From Cryptomeria japonica (lineage: Eukaryota > Streptophyta > Pinopsida > Cupressales > Cupressaceae): a stretch of DNA of 64,000 bases. Shown piece after piece: positions 1 through 12,284 of this stretch. Both the position numbers and the translations under genes were made by a program. Location of the stretch: positions 164,579,080-164,643,079 of the forward strand of contig NC_081413.1 of the NCBI RefSeq assembly GCF_030272615.1. Reading direction: 5' to 3'. The notes below the pieces were generated by a model that worked only from the letters and a program-made list of their open reading frames with translations, was not told where the DNA came from and searched no databases. The stretch's first letter is position 1, and each line of letters begins with the position of its first letter.

Positions 1-476
1 AGAAAGTGTGTCATCCTTTATCACCAATCCCTTTCACTTAGAAATAGAGGGAAGGTATTCTTTCTTATTCTCCTTCCCTTCTTTTGGTAGAAGATGCTAT
101 GTTTGTTCAAGAACTCCTCTTGGAGGCAAATGTCTTTTGAGCAAAGATCTCTTCTCCTCCAAGAATTCCCTTTACACTTATTGCAAGATATCTCTTTTTC
201 AACTATCTTATCCTTGCTTGTAAGAGTATTACCTCTTTAGCTTGGATTTATGAACATTGTTGCCTAACAGATATCTCCTTGGTGGGTAAGTGCACAAAGT
301 TGTGTCCACTTAGCGTGGAAGTTTTACACTTAGAAAAAAATGGCAAATCGCGCGAAGTGCGTGAGAAACGAAACGAGATCCCATTTCACATCGAGATCCC
401 AAGTCAAAATTTGAAACGGGGTCCCGTTTAGCATCAGGATCCTGAGCCTAGATCTAAGAAACGGGATCTTGTTCTC

Positions 477-534
477 GTTTCCCTTTTTTAATTTTATTTT
501 TTTTGAAACAAGCTATATATACATGAAATATAAC
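477..534 (+). repeat. Left arm of interrupted inverted repeat
   Basis: Contains GTTTCCCTTTTTTAATTTTA followed by GCTATATATACATGAAATAT. The reverse complement of 1591-1651 has the same order and nearly the same sequence, with differences only in the A/T runs. Flanking sequence on both sides is enriched in ACGGGATC words. Confidence 0.8.
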
Positions 535-540
535 ATTTAA

Positions 541-860
541 GTATAAGTCATTGGTAGGATGTTTGAGAGTGGTTTCAAATCTCTAGGGGTTATAATGCAA
601 ATGCTAGATTTTAGAAGATCTTATAAATTTTTCAGACTTAGTCAATTTTTAGTAATCAACAGTTCAATATTTGCTAACTCTTTTTATCTCAATTTCTCAA
701 TCTTACTTGAGCTCTAGACTCATCTCCCTCCATATCTATATTGGCAAGATGTTTGAAAGTGATTTCAAATCTCCAGGAGTGATTTTTGCAAATTTTAGAT
801 TTTCGAAGATCTTATAAATTTTTATACTTAATCAAATTTCAGTAATCAGCAGGTTCTTAT
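541..860 (+). repeat. Two-copy direct repeat
   Basis: Bases ~550-665 and ~741-855 are imperfect copies (both run GATGTTTGA-AGTG-TTTCAAATCTC then AGATCTTATAAATTTTT). The same sequence appears inverted near 12140-12240, where GAAACCACTCTCAAACATCCT precedes TTATACTTAAATGTTATATT. This links the insert at 288-2617 to the long LTR unit at 11853-16154. Confidence 0.65.
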
Positions 861-1008
861 CAGCATTTTCTAGCTCTCTTTATCTTTCTTGAGCTCTAGA
901 CTCATCTCTCCATAGAACTCTTCCTCTATCCCCTCTCTACCTCTATATCTCACTTTTTTCTCTCTCACATCCCTAACTCTCTACTATATGTCTCCTCTCT
1001 CTCTACAG

Positions 1009-1112
<104 letters not shown>

Positions 1113-1200
1113 GTCTACATACCTTTGTTACTCTCCCTACCAACTTATATTTCTCTACATACATCTCTCTTCCACTCGAGATCTCTCTCTCTCTCTCTAA

Positions 1201-1575
1201 GGGGTATAATGTCATAATAGGTCCTCTTAAGGGGTCTTATGACATAATAGGACCTATTATGACATGACAGGTCCTCTTAAGGGGTCTTATGACATTATAG
1301 GACCTATTATGACATGATAGATCCTATTATGTGATAATCAATCCTATTATGTCATAATAGGTCCTCTTAAGGGGTCTTATGACATAATAGGACTTATTAT
1401 GACTTAATAGGTCCTCTTAAGGGGTCTTATGACATAATAGGACTTATTATGACTTAATAGGTCGTATTATGTCATAATAGGACCTATTATGACACAATAG
1501 GGCCTATTATGTCACAATGGGACCTATAATGACATAATAGGTTGTATTATGACATTATAGGTCCTATTACGTCAC
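1201..1575. repeat. Palindromic minisatellite
   Basis: Repeating variants of GACATAATAGGTCCTATTAT and AGGTCCTCTTAAGGGGTCTT fill the stretch. The core CCTATTATGACATAATAGG is close to its own reverse complement, so every unit can form a short hairpin. Units are imperfect and vary in spacing. Confidence 0.85.
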
Positions 1576-1590
1576 AATTTACAAGATCTT

Positions 1591-1651
1591 GTTATATTTC
1601 ATGTATATATAGCTTCTTTTAAAATTAAAAAAAAATTTAAAAAAGGGAAAC
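1591..1651 (-). repeat. Right arm of interrupted inverted repeat
   Basis: Mirror of 477-534. The arms are about 1.06 kb apart and enclose the CT/AT microsatellites and the palindromic minisatellite. Confidence 0.8.
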
Positions 1652-2746
1652 GGGATCCCGTTTGCTAAATGTGTTTTTAATTATTTTTAAAAATGAAACA
1701 AGATCCCGTTTCGTAAACGGGATTCTGTTTCTAAAAATTTTTAACTTTGGTTCAGTTGTACCTTCAGTTTTAGCTTGGGAAATGGCTTGGAGAGTCGACC
1801 CTTTGGCTTGCACCTGGTTTGACCTGTGACTTGAAGGCCAAATCAATCTTCATATAAAATAATGACTTAAAAAATATATTTGAACACCAAATTTTCAGAA
1901 TTTTTTTAAACAGTGAAAACCCATTATAGAAGAGACTGCCTAGATTCTAAATATATAATTTTTTTAGAAAATGGATCAATATTTTTATTTTTAAAATAAT
2001 TACTCATGAAAGAGGTCCATAAACTTGCAATAACAAGGTTTTTTGGTTTTTTAATAACTTTTTCGTCTCTAAGTTTTTTGGAAAAAAAATTATATGGCAT
2101 CAAACTAGAGACAATTCTATACAGCTAAAAAAAATTTAAAAAAAATGTTAAGTTTAGGTCAAATTATGCTTGCCGTACACGGGAATTTTTCAAGACAATG
2201 ATTATGCCCCAAAAAAAAAAACCAAAAAAAAATTATGCAGAAAAAAATTACAAAAAAATAATCTCATAAAAGGTGAGTGAGTTGCAGATCTTTTCCCAAA
2301 AAGATTATTAAAATACTTTCATTTAGGTCAAATTATATTTGTCATACACGGGCATGGTATGCTCCTGAAAAGTGACTTTTAAACTATAGGTTTTAGTAAT
2401 GCCTATTCAAAATTCATTTTTAAGATCTGGGTATTAAAATAAATTACATATTTGGAAAGTAGACTTCAAGCACTACATTTTCTATTACTGATTTTTTCCA
2501 AGATTCATTCTTTAAGAGCCTCAAATATTTAGGTCAAGTAGGACAAAATTGAAAAAAAAGGGAAAAAACTTCCACTTTTTGGCCAAAAAAAGGACAACTT
2601 ACAGGCACCCTATTGAAGGTGGGTATCCTTGTTTCTAGCTTCCTTAAGACATCAACATAAGGCTATGTTAACATCTTAAGGGGGGGGGCATACATATCGC
2701 ACTCTTTGTACTATATTTTTGCAATGTCTTGAATAGGGTGTTCATT

Positions 2747-3335
2747 CGTCTTATACAGGGTGCACATTCTTGAAACCAAAGAAAATGTCCAAGGGGTTGA
2801 GCTTAGTTGGTTAAAGCATCGAGTTCTCAATATGGAGACCCATGTTCAGCTCCCATGAGGGACACCTTTGTGTAGAATTCTAAGTTGTGACTCTTGGTCT
2901 TCCATTGTTATTTAAAAGTGGATTTCTAAGTTGTGACCCTTGGTCTTCCAATTGTTGTTTCTAGTTTGGTGCTCGAAAGGAGCTAGTATTTGTAATAAGT
3001 TTTCTCGAAAGGAGCTGGTATTTGTAATAAGTTTGTAACATGGATGCTCAAATGAGCAAAAAATGAGCTTTGTGATTCTATGATACTTAATACAAAAAAA
3101 ACAAAGAAAATAAACTCTTACATGAGATTTCCTTGAAACCAAACATATATTTGTCTTATACAGGGTTACACATTCTTGAAATAAGAGAAAGCAAACTCTT
3201 ATACCGGATGTTCCTAAAACCATACATTCGACCCTTGTCATTTTTCATTTCATGTCTTACACAGGTTGTTGCATGCTCAAAACCAGAAAAAACAAACTCT
3301 TATACGAGATGCTTAACACCTGAAACTAGACATCG
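2747..3335 (+). repeat. Tandem repeat of ~100 bp, one copy split by a SINE
   Basis: Three degenerate copies of a unit that reads CTTATACAGGGT, then CATTCTTGAAACCA, then AAACTCTTATACGAGATG begin near 2750, 3152 and 3255. Removing 2787-3111 restores the first copy. A matching pair of units lies, inverted, at 21440-21560 in the nested element. Confidence 0.75.
2787..3101 (+). mobile_element. tRNA-derived SINE with 10 bp target duplication
   Basis: The 5' end carries an A-box-like TGAGCTTAGTTGG (2798-2810) and, at tRNA-like spacing, a weaker B-box-like TGTTCAGCTCC (2843-2853), as in SINEs transcribed by RNA polymerase III. The body has two internal duplications (TTCTAAGTTGTGACYCTTGG twice; CTCGAAAGGAGCTRGTATTT twice). 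The tail is A-rich. CAAAGAAAAT flanks the element at 2777-2786 and 3102-3111. About 315 bp is long but acceptable for a plant SINE. No coding capacity is expected; the parent tRNA was not identified. Confidence 0.8.
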
Positions 3336-3927
3336 CTTACACACATACACGAGGATGAGTGGAACTAGCAAAACATTGCTAGACTATTCCTACTCTCCTC
3401 CCCAACATGGATCACCTAGAAAAACACATATATAATGTGTATCGATGTCTTCTCTCATTCTTCTTCTCATGGATCACCTAGAAAAACACATCTAGAATCT
3501 ATATCCATGCTTCTCTCTTTCTTCTCATGAGCTCATAGCTCTGTTGTTTGTAGTTCATGGATGATGCATTCTCTTGCTCTTTTATGTGATCAATTGTGTT
3601 CTTGAGATGGCATTTTTCAAGAATGATAGTAGTGGTTGAGACATTGTAATATTGAGGTCTTTTCGACTAGTTGAATTGAGGTCTTGTTTTGGTTCTTAGC
3701 TTTTGTGTTGCATGTCTTTTGCCTTTTGTCTTTGTTTGTCTTTTTTATTTTGTTTTGTTTTGTGTGCCTTTGCATGCAATTGAGTGATTTAATATCCTAA
3801 GATTGGGGGCTTGGTTCCTCAATATTAATGATATCACATACTCCTTGTGATTATGCTCCTAATTTCTCCTCTCCATCTTTTTCATCTAATTTACCATGAG
3901 TATTTGCATAGGCTCATACTCCCATTA

Positions 3928-3942
3928 AAGTGGGGGCTAAAT
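3928..3942 (+). other. Polypurine tract of the interrupted element
   Basis: AAAGTGGGGGCTAAA followed shortly by TGTTGGAAATT. The form matches the tracts at 20675-20690 and 61250-61266 (reverse strand) that abut TG of their LTRs. It primes plus-strand DNA synthesis in LTR elements. Confidence 0.6.
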
Positions 3943-3946
3943 TTAA

Positions 3947-4890
3947 TGTTGGAAATTATCACCAGGCCAATTTACACCTCATTTTTATGCCCCTACTTTA
4001 GCATGTCTCCCCCTCATCTCCTATCTAGGTCCAATTTTTTCTAATTCTTTGATTCTTATGCCATGTATGCCCACTAGTCGATTTCCTAGAGTGGTAACCT
4101 TCTCCATGGGGCTAAATTAAGGTCCCTAACTAAGAAGGACTAGGGAACTAGCACCTTGATCCTAGGACCAGAGCGCCTAGCACCCTGGTCCCTCTTAGTT
4201 GGGACCTATTTCAAAATGGGATATGGGCCCTATCTCTCCAATGGGAATTTAACTTTGTGGCTCCGCATGATAGTTGGAGGTCGGCCTAATTGGTAAATGA
4301 CTTAGAACCCCCTATACAAAGACATTTGATCAACCTAATTTTATATCTACATGCATCATATGTTGACAGATCCAATGCTCTTGCATCCATGAAACATTCA
4401 TGTCATCAAGAATTTTTCAGAGATCTTCAAGGCTGCATATTCTTCATTCAACCATTATGGAGAAAAATTACATCATTCATATACAAGTATGTGTGTATGA
4501 TTAGGGTTTCATCATGTTCATGACATTTCATACAACATATGTGATTACATTCAAGAAGCAACTTATCATTATCAACAATTGTAGATCTGAGGTATACCTT
4601 TCCATTATTTATTTTAGTATTTGCAATTATTCATTCAAGATTAATTCCTAAACTACGATTTGAATTAGGAAAACCCTTATTCCCAACCATCTTCCCTTCT
4701 CTACCATGTGCAAGAACAAGTACAGAGCTACAATTCTCAAAATCAACATTATTTATAGAGATGAACAAATTCCCCTTTGGATGGTGAAAAGTGTGGAGGA
4801 CTAGAGTGACCAGCATTTTGGTCCTGACAATTTAGGCTGATCTTCTGGGAATAGATATGAACATTCACATATTGCTTACATCCAGTTTCG
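3947..4890 (+). repeat. Probable 3' LTR (start only; end uncertain)
   Basis: Begins TGTTGGAAATT directly after a polypurine tract. It contains a G/C-rich block (4110-4215) with GGACCAGAGCGCC and CACCCTGGTCC, the same word type found in other LTRs of this window. No partner LTR is present and the right end is not defined; 4890 is simply the left edge of the next structure. No gene is visible. Confidence 0.4.
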
Positions 4891-5097
4891 TGGCTCCATT
4901 TGACAACTATAGCTCACTATTTATGCATAATCACTTCAATTTCAACATATTTACCCTAATTTCAACATATTCACAATTCAACTTAAAAAGAGGGAATTAA
5001 ACTCCAACTAGTGGATCTAATAAGAATTCTCAGCCCTATCTTCATTGAACTAAGGCTAGATCTATTAGATCCACCCCTCTCTTAATGTAACTAGTTC

Positions 5098-5301
5098 CTA
5101 AGAAAAAATTAGTGGTTTCATTACCTTAATTGGGTGAAACATCCAGATCTGTAGAAAACTTTGTGTCATCAAACTCTTCCCCTCCCCATATGCATGGTCT
5201 CCCAAGTCATGGTAGAGATGCGCTAACATAATGCATCCCCATGCAAACATAGTATGGTGCTCCTCCATTGCACGAATGGTATATTTCAAGCCTCCATGCA
5301 T
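5098..5301 (-). pseudogene. Plant mobile domain (PMD) fragment
   Basis: The minus-strand reading contains MFAWGCIMLAHLYHDL and, after a short gap, SFLQIWMFHP. This parallels RFAWGLCLLAHLYYEL and TLLQVWAYEHLP in the PMD remnant at 27690-29490, so this is a diverged ~65-residue piece of the PMD core. PMD proteins (MAIN/MAIL type) act in the nucleus in genome stability and silencing, and PMD sequences also occur within plant transposons. The surrounding frames (including an ORF at 5438-5671) could not be joined to it with confidence. A fragment only; no function is expected. Confidence 0.55.
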
Positions 5302-5880
5302 GTGATCGCCTCACCCATTAGGGAATAAGGCTAGTGCTACTATGGCAATCATAAGTCTCCTTGCTAATGGAACTGAGCCGGATGGATGAAGTAGCCATCA
5401 GATGAGAATCTGACCCTTCATCTCTAAGCATGTAGATCTACCTATGTAGTATATCTGCTCTCTCCTCATAGCTTCTTGTGAACAAATCGACTAATATCTC
5501 ACTATCTACCCTCTCATTGGTAATCTGAAGATGCGGTATACATCCTCTAATATCACTGTCATCTCTCCTTCTATCAAGAAGAACATAGAGGTATCTGGAT
5601 TCCATCTCTCCATCAAGAATATGAGCATAGGCCCATGAAACTTGATGGTAGGCATGCAACATACGTACCACAAGCCCACTACATGGAGAAGTTGTCGATC
5701 ATGTAAGGATAACCAAGGAATCTAACTCCGCAAATGGAAATATGTGAGTTCGACAATATGTTACCGTAAGTATGACAAATCCTACAAAATCAAGCAACAT
5801 GTATCAATAATCAATCACATCAAAGATATCAAACTCATCTTTCTACCTATCCTAATCCCATGTGTGTTGCTCTAGTACCC

Positions 5881-6015
5881 CCCTTTTAGGGACTAGGGCA
5901 CCCTGTTGGGACCAGGATACCCTATTAGGACCAAAGCACCCTAAAGGGTCCAGGGTGCCCTTGGAGGACTAGAGCACCCATTTGGGACTAGAATACCCTA
6001 GGGGGACCAAGGTGC
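5881..6015. repeat. Array of GGACCAGGGTGCCC-like units
   Basis: About seven imperfect units of ~20-25 bp such as GGACTAGGGCACCCT, GGACCAGGATACCCT and GTCCAGGGTGCCC. The same word type recurs in other repeat families at 4150-4200, 12285-13738 and 19440-19525. Confidence 0.75.
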
Positions 6016-6289
6016 TCAAACTGGGTAGCCCTTGGAAATTAGGGTTTTTGAATAGTGAATCAACAAATCAAAATGCAACAAAGAGTAGAGATGTAGTTTT
6101 GGCAAGCTTACCTTGTCCAATAGAGCATCCTCGATCATGGATCGCCTTAGGATCTCCATCTGGGTGGGCACACTTCAGGTCGTCGACATGGCATTTGATA
6201 GATCTAGATTCTAATCACATTCTAAGGGTTTTACATGTGCCTCTTCTTTCCCTTTAATTTGAATTGATTTGATTAATAATGTTGAAATT

Positions 6290-8156
6290 AGGGTAAATAT
6301 GATGAAATTAAAGTAATTATACATAAACAATGAGCTACAGTTGTCAGATAGAGCCAAATATAAAAATACATAAATTGTATAGTGTTAAATTGGTGACTGT
6401 TAAAGTGCAACAACAAATAATTGACATGGAGAGCATTTCTAAATCTAAATTATGCAATTTTAATTAATTAAACCAAATAGTTGTAAAGTAAAATAAAATA
6501 AAGTCTCACCCCTAAAATTAAATCACTTTTATAATTTAATAAATGACTAATATTGAACTATGGTTACATTGAAGTAATCAATAAGGTTCAATTTTAGTTA
6601 GGGTTCAATCAAGGTTATGATTCAATTAGAGTTAAATAAATCATTCAATTAGGGTTACAATTAGTGTCATGATTACATTTAACAATAGGGTTTTATAAAC
6701 AATTTGGATTCAGATTAGGGTCAGGGTTATAGTTCAATTAGAATTAGTATTTAATTAGATTTAGTTTTAGGGTTAGGGTTAATATTTAATTAGGGTTCAT
6801 AGTCAAGGTCAAAGTTCAACTAAAGTTTGTATTCAATCAAAATTCAATTAGGATTATTGTTAAGGTTTAATTAGTGTTATGGTTAGAGTTTAATTAGGGT
6901 TAGAATTTGAGTTTTATAAAGGTTAGGGTTAGGGTAAGAGTTAAGAGTTTAAAAGGGTAAGTGTTAAATTAAGGTTAAGGTCAGGGTTCATCTTGGGTTA
7001 GGGTTAGGGTCAAGGTTAGGGCTTGCGTTCTAATAAGGTTAGGGTTATGATTTTATTAGGGTTATAATTCAACAACGATTTAATTAGGGTTAGGGTTCAA
7101 TTAGAGTTACAATTTTATTAAGGTTTAAGGTTATGACTATGATTTAATTAATATTATGATTCAATTATTGTTAGTGTGAAATCAAGCTTTGAGTTTAAAA
7201 TAAAGTTATAGTTCACCTAGGATTAAGTTTAGGGTTCATTATGATTTGGGATTTAATTAGGGTTCAACTACGGTTGAATTATATTTTAATTAGAATTTAA
7301 GGTTCAATTAGCATTTGGGTTCATGTTTAAGAAGGATTACAAATAAGGTTCAATTAGGGTTAGTGTTTAGTTAGGGTTATAGCTATAGTTCAATAAGGGT
7401 GACTATTCAACTAAGGTTAGAGTTTAATTTGGGTTAGAGTTATTTGATAACTGGCTTGGGGTTCAAATAGGGTCAATGTTAGGGTTATTTTTTAATAAGG
7501 GTTTAATTAGGATTAACATTGGGATTAGGGTTTAATTAGGGTCAAGGTTAGGATTACGGTTTAATTAAGGCAAAGGTTAGTGTTAGGGATTAATTAGAGA
7601 TCATTTTATCAAGCTTTATTGTGAGGGTTATGACCCAATTAGGATTAGGGTTCATTTATAGTTAGGATGCAGTTAGGGTTATGGTAATGGTTCAATTAAG
7701 GTTAGGAATTAATTAGGTTTTGGGTTAGAGTTAATTAGGATAATAATTCACTTAGGGTTAGGGTTTTAGTTAAGTCTAATATTCAATTAGGGTTCAACTT
7801 GGGTTAGGGTTAAGTTTATCTAGTTAGGTTTTACTCTTGATTTGATTCAAGTTTCGATTATAGTTAGACTTTAATTACATTAAGCATTAAGGTTATTGTT
7901 AGGTCTCCAATAAGATTTGGATTCAATTATGGTTTAGAGTCAGGGTTTGAGTTTAATTAGGTTTATATTTTAATTTGCATTCAACCAAGATTAGGGTTAG
8001 GGTTTAATAACAATTATGATTTAATTAGGGTTAGAAATTAGGTTAAATTTTTTTTGGAATTAGGGTCAGGTTACAATTAGGGTTAGGTTTAATGTTAAAA
8101 AATATAATTTAATTAGGGTTACAATTACAATACAATTAGTGTTTGATTTGGATTAG
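6290..8156 (+). repeat. Degenerate telomere-like array, G-rich on plus strand
   Basis: Dense runs of TTAGGGTT and AATTAGGGTTC, with many point changes, resemble an interstitial relic of the plant telomere repeat TTTAGGG or a satellite derived from it. Unit register is poorly kept. No genes are visible. Confidence 0.85.
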
Positions 8157-8161
8157 GGTCT

Positions 8162-11100
8162 CGTTGATGTGTTTTTTAGACACCTCTAACACATAATAAA
8201 ATACCAAAGGTATTTTATCCTCTCTTGATCAAAATCTCCTTAGATGCTAAATTAGATGATCAACTGAGATGACTCCAAGGTTTTTATTGTCAAGTCTTGA
8301 TGTATGGATATCATAATTGGTTGATGTATTTGTTGGTAATCCAAGGGGACTTATGCTAAATACTTGAATGTTGGACATTGGATTTTGTTGGGATGTGAAA
8401 ATTAAGTTGATTTAAAAAGGGCAAAAGGATAGGGCTTAAGAAGACAACGCTACTCCTAAGATCAAAGATAATAATGAATGTTACTTGGATAGACAAACTC
8501 CTTCATATCAAGTCTTGCTTCGCCATGATAACAACAACTACACAAGATTGATATGATCTTCTAAGGATGAGAAAGGTTTTCATACCATGAATACTCATGC
8601 AAATACCCATACATGATGCAACTTGAATAAGCATCCATGATTGAACTAAACACAAGTGTAAGGTTCAAGGTAACTTTACACTATAGCATGCAATCAACAA
8701 GTTACAAAAAGTATGAACTAAGTAGTTCATCAAAATATCTTCATAAGCATACATTATAAACAATGGGCTTCAATTAAACTATGAGAAGTAGACAAGAAAC
8801 CACACCACAAGTAGAAATAATACTAAATTCACCATAACTTCAATGAAATTAAGTATTACTCAAACAAGCCTTTGCAACAACTTCAAATTTTCCTCTTACT
8901 ACTCTACTCTAACTATCAGCTAATTTCTATCTAACTATTTCTCTTCTCCTAGTGTGTTCTTATCTTATTCACCTTTAAAAATGAGAAAAATGAGCCTGAT
9001 ATAGATAGCCCTTTACAATGAATGGCTCAGATTGATTCACAATCAATGGTTGAGATTACAAGGTGGAAACCCTAATTAGGGTTTGTTACAACAACTCCCT
9101 CTAGCCAATGAAATCATTTCATGAAATTTAACACATGTCACACATTTAATGTGAACCAATAGAAAATTAGGTTAGGTATCTAGAATTTCATACCTTCATG
9201 GGTGAGTCAGGTGCATTACATTTGGACATGTGTTGACGTGGAGCCTCCTGATTGGGTGAGTGATGACAAGGATGTAACCTTATCTTGCATTGTAGACTTG
9301 ATACTCAACATCACAAGAAAGTGTTAATTCCTTAAGCAATATTTCTTTATACTCAACATATCAAGCTTGCGTAATATGGTGATGATGATGGGAAGCATCA
9401 TTATGGTCAAGTCATCCTCTATCTTTGCTTTCTTATCTTGCCTTCATGTCCTAAGGCCTAGACCTCCTTGTGTCACCATGACGTAATGAGAATAGAGATC
9501 TTGATGATGATCTTGTTCTTTTAATTCTCCATGTTCATCATGTCATAGACTCATCCTGCCTTGGTGTGATTCTTTGAATGCAAAATATGTCTCTAATATC
9601 CCCATCTTCACTTTGATCCTCTTATGATCAGACCTGCCCTTTTGCTTTTACCTGCAAAAAAAACAAGAAGATATCAAACATCATAAAGTACATATTAATC
9701 TTACCTATCCTTCATCTTTATATGTTTGATTTTGTATGATCAAATGATGTTTCAAGGTCTGATTGAAGTTTGATTGCTCACTCTCTAGGTCTGATTTCTA
9801 ATTTCAAGTTGAATTATGTGACTCTTAGGGTTTGACCTTTGAATTTTATATGTTGTAAGGTTTGATTTTTGGATACTAATGCCTGATCTCCCCATGAATC
9901 ATGGCTTGAACTATTCTCAAACATCTGTAAATGATTTTGCATCCACATCAATTGAGGAATTGATCAAATAATTTGGAAAATTTGTTGATCTTAATGAATT
10001 TTCCACTGCTTGAAGGGTTTCTATCAAGTTTGCTTGGAGAGATTGCGTTGAATGATGTTTGATTAAAATGGAATACCTCCTCTTATAAGTTCTAATGAGT
10101 GGGGTATGTCTCTTCAAGTCATCTTAGGCTAACTTGCTTTCGATAAAATAAGATTTTTTCTTTTTAAATTTCTTTGTTGAGTTCTTTATCTCACTCATGA
10201 TGGCCAACTTAACCATTGTTTCTTGAAAAGGTCTTAGGGAGTAGGCATTTATTGGTTAATTTGCACAAAGCTAGCAACATTTAGACACTCATTTGTACTA
10301 TGATTTCAACATCAAGCCCTTTGTTTGCATAATCTAGGCGACATTGATCCTTTCATTTGCACTATCATGTTTTGTATTTATCTCTTTGTTTGCACAATGA
10401 ATTCAGTATTTTAACCCCCATTTGCACATTGATTTTGGTGTTGGACCCTTCATTTGTAGAATCTGAGTGGTAAATTGACCTTTGTTTGTACTAGATCACT
10501 TTGTCCTAGGCAAAATCCGACCTTTCATTCTCACAAGGCATCTTACTCGGTTGACATTTAGTGCTTTATTTGCACAACCGATTTGACATCTAGGGTCTCA
10601 TTTGCATAAGCATGACATGTTTGATCAATTGTTGATCACTTTATTGCATAAAGGCAAAGCGGTATTTTGTGCTTCATTTGCACAACTTGCTCTTGAGCAG
10701 AATTTAGGATTTTGTTTACATAATGGTGGTGTCCATTTGCACAAATAGGTCAATATTTTGGCCTCCATTTTCACAAGGCATCTTACTTGGTCGACATTTA
10801 GACCTTTAATTGCATAATGCAAACTTGATGAGTGCGCTTTCTTATCCTTGTTTGAATCAAAATATCTCCTTAATAGATCGACTTTTATGCTTCCATTTGC
10901 ACAAGTTGGGTGGCATTTGCCCTTTCATTTCCACAATGATTTCTCTCGAGTAAGCCCATACCAAGACCACTCCTTAAGCAAAATCTTGCCTTAACCAAAT
11001 ATTGAACTTTCACCCAAATTTCTCAAATTTGATCACTTATCTAACATTGCCATAGGTTATCTCATAATTTTTGTCTCTCTAGCATGGGTGCAATTATAGG

Positions 11101-11521
11101 GTCCATTCACACAAGTGTTGTTTGATGAGCAAACTAGTGTTAAGACCATGCCTTGAGCAAGAATCTTAGTCAAATTTTCACCTCCAAAATTTTCATGACC
11201 TAATGTTTCCACACTTCATCATTTGGATATTTCACATCATGAAAAGCAATTCTTGACTACTGAGCCTCAAACGTAGCCTTTGACATCGAAAAACCCTAAG
11301 GCCCACTCATGCTTACAAATGAGATCTTGATGACTTGATCACCTAAAACAACTGAATCATGCAAGTCTCAATCCGACAGAACCAACCTCCTCACAAGAAA
11401 AGGTTAATGACTAAGAGACCGACACTAAGCCAAGACAACTTACCTAATTTAACCCTAAGCAAAACGAAAAAAGTGAGGGTCCCCATTTGCAAATGGGGCA
11501 ATGTGTGAAAATGTCACAATA
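8162..11521 (-). mobile_element. Long LTR-like unit, minus orientation, old copy
   Basis: Read on the minus strand it starts TATTGTGACATTTTCACACA, with CCCCATTTGCAAATGGGG close behind, and ends ..CACATCAACG. This matches the start and end of the unit at 11853-16154. Both contain TGTAACAAACCCTAATTAGG about 0.93-0.98 kb before the end. It is 3360 bp, embedded in the G-rich array, and any target duplication is degraded (GGTCT / GGTTC). It may be a solo long LTR, or a truncated element whose last 929 bp (8162-9090) is the true LTR. Short ORFs within look spurious. Confidence 0.6.
10255..10940. repeat. Degenerate array of CATTTGCACAA words, ~35 bp spacing
   Basis: About nineteen variants of (C)ATTTGCACAA occur, for example near 10261, 10355, 10386, 10419, 10566, 10676, 10734 and 10897, mostly 31-43 bp apart with unrelated spacers. 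The word resembles part of CATTTGCAAATGGGG at the start of this LTR-like unit. Confidence 0.7.
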
Positions 11522-11852
11522 GGTTCCTCAATATAGATTAAGGTTAGAGTTAAGGTTGAGGTTCAAATAAGATTGGGGTTAAGGTTTAATTAGGGTTAGG
11601 GTTTAATAAGGATTCAATTGGGATTAAGTTTTTAACAAGGTTATGATAGAATTATTATCATAGTTATCATTTAATTAGGGTTATAATTCGTATTATGATT
11701 ACAATTAACAATAAAATTTTAACATTAATTTCCTCACCCTAACCTTAACCATAAGCCTACCACTAACCCTAATTATATATTTATCCATAACCCTAACATT
11801 ATCTCCAACTCTAACCCTAATCCTAATCTTGATCCCAACCCACATTGTAGCC
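11522..11852. repeat. Telomere-like array with strand switch
   Basis: Bases ~11530-11700 are G-rich (GGTTAGAG, TTAGGGTTAGGGTT), whereas ~11725-11845 are C-rich (CTAACCCTAATCCTAATC). The switch near 11,710 is the approximate centre of a mirror arrangement of array and LTR-like units on either side. Confidence 0.8.
11848..11852. repeat. Target-site duplication TAGCC (left)
   Basis: TAGCC at 11848-11852 is repeated exactly at 16155-16159, immediately outside TGTTGTGACG...CGTCAACA. This marks 11853-16154 as one integrated unit. Confidence 0.75.
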
Positions 11853-12284
11853 TGTTGTGACGTTTTCACACATCGCCCCATTGCAAATGGGGACCCCTTT
11901 TTTTTTGTTTTTTAGGGTTTGTTTTTTTAAGGTCTTTTAGGGTTTCGTCAGTTGGCTTTTGCATTTTTGAGTGCTGTCGGGGAGATCAATAGGATAGCAA
12001 GTCCTGCTGGAGTGAAGTCCTGATCCTGAAAATTTGGCTAAGTCTGAAAGTCATGATCCTGAAATTTGGCTAAGTTTGGAATGTCCTGATCCTGAAATTT
12101 GACTAAGTCTGGAAACTGAAAAACCTCAAAAAACTAGATTTTGCAATATAACTCCTGGAGGTCTGAAACCACTCTCAAACATCCTGAAAGTATATATGGA
12201 ATATAACTTAAAGTATATCTCTTATACTTAAATGTTATATTCCATAAAAATTATCCTGATAGAGAGTTCAAAAAGTCAAATTTT

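Larger units (their letters stand above)
4891..6355. mobile_element. Block with ~85 bp inverted ends carrying a PMD fragment
   Basis: Bases ~4891-4980 and ~6265-6355 are inverted copies (both contain, on opposite strands, TGACAACTRTAGCTCA and CATATTTACCCTAATTTCAA). Between them lie a minus-strand PMD fragment and a G/C-rich motif array. This resembles a terminal-inverted-repeat DNA element that picked up host or element coding sequence. No transposase and no target duplication were seen, so the class is unproven. Confidence 0.45.

Noticed and set aside
2787-2860. A functional tRNA gene
   Set aside because: A and B boxes are recognisable, but the arms do not form a proper cloverleaf and the sequence continues into a SINE body with an A-rich tail.
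2912-3435. ORFs of 100-109 residues near the SINE
   Set aside because: They overlap the SINE and the tandem units on both strands, with no recognisable domain.
5438-5671. 77-residue ORF as N-terminal part of the PMD fragment
   Set aside because: Its sequence does not match the part of the PMD remnant at 27.7-28.1 kb that should precede the shared motif.
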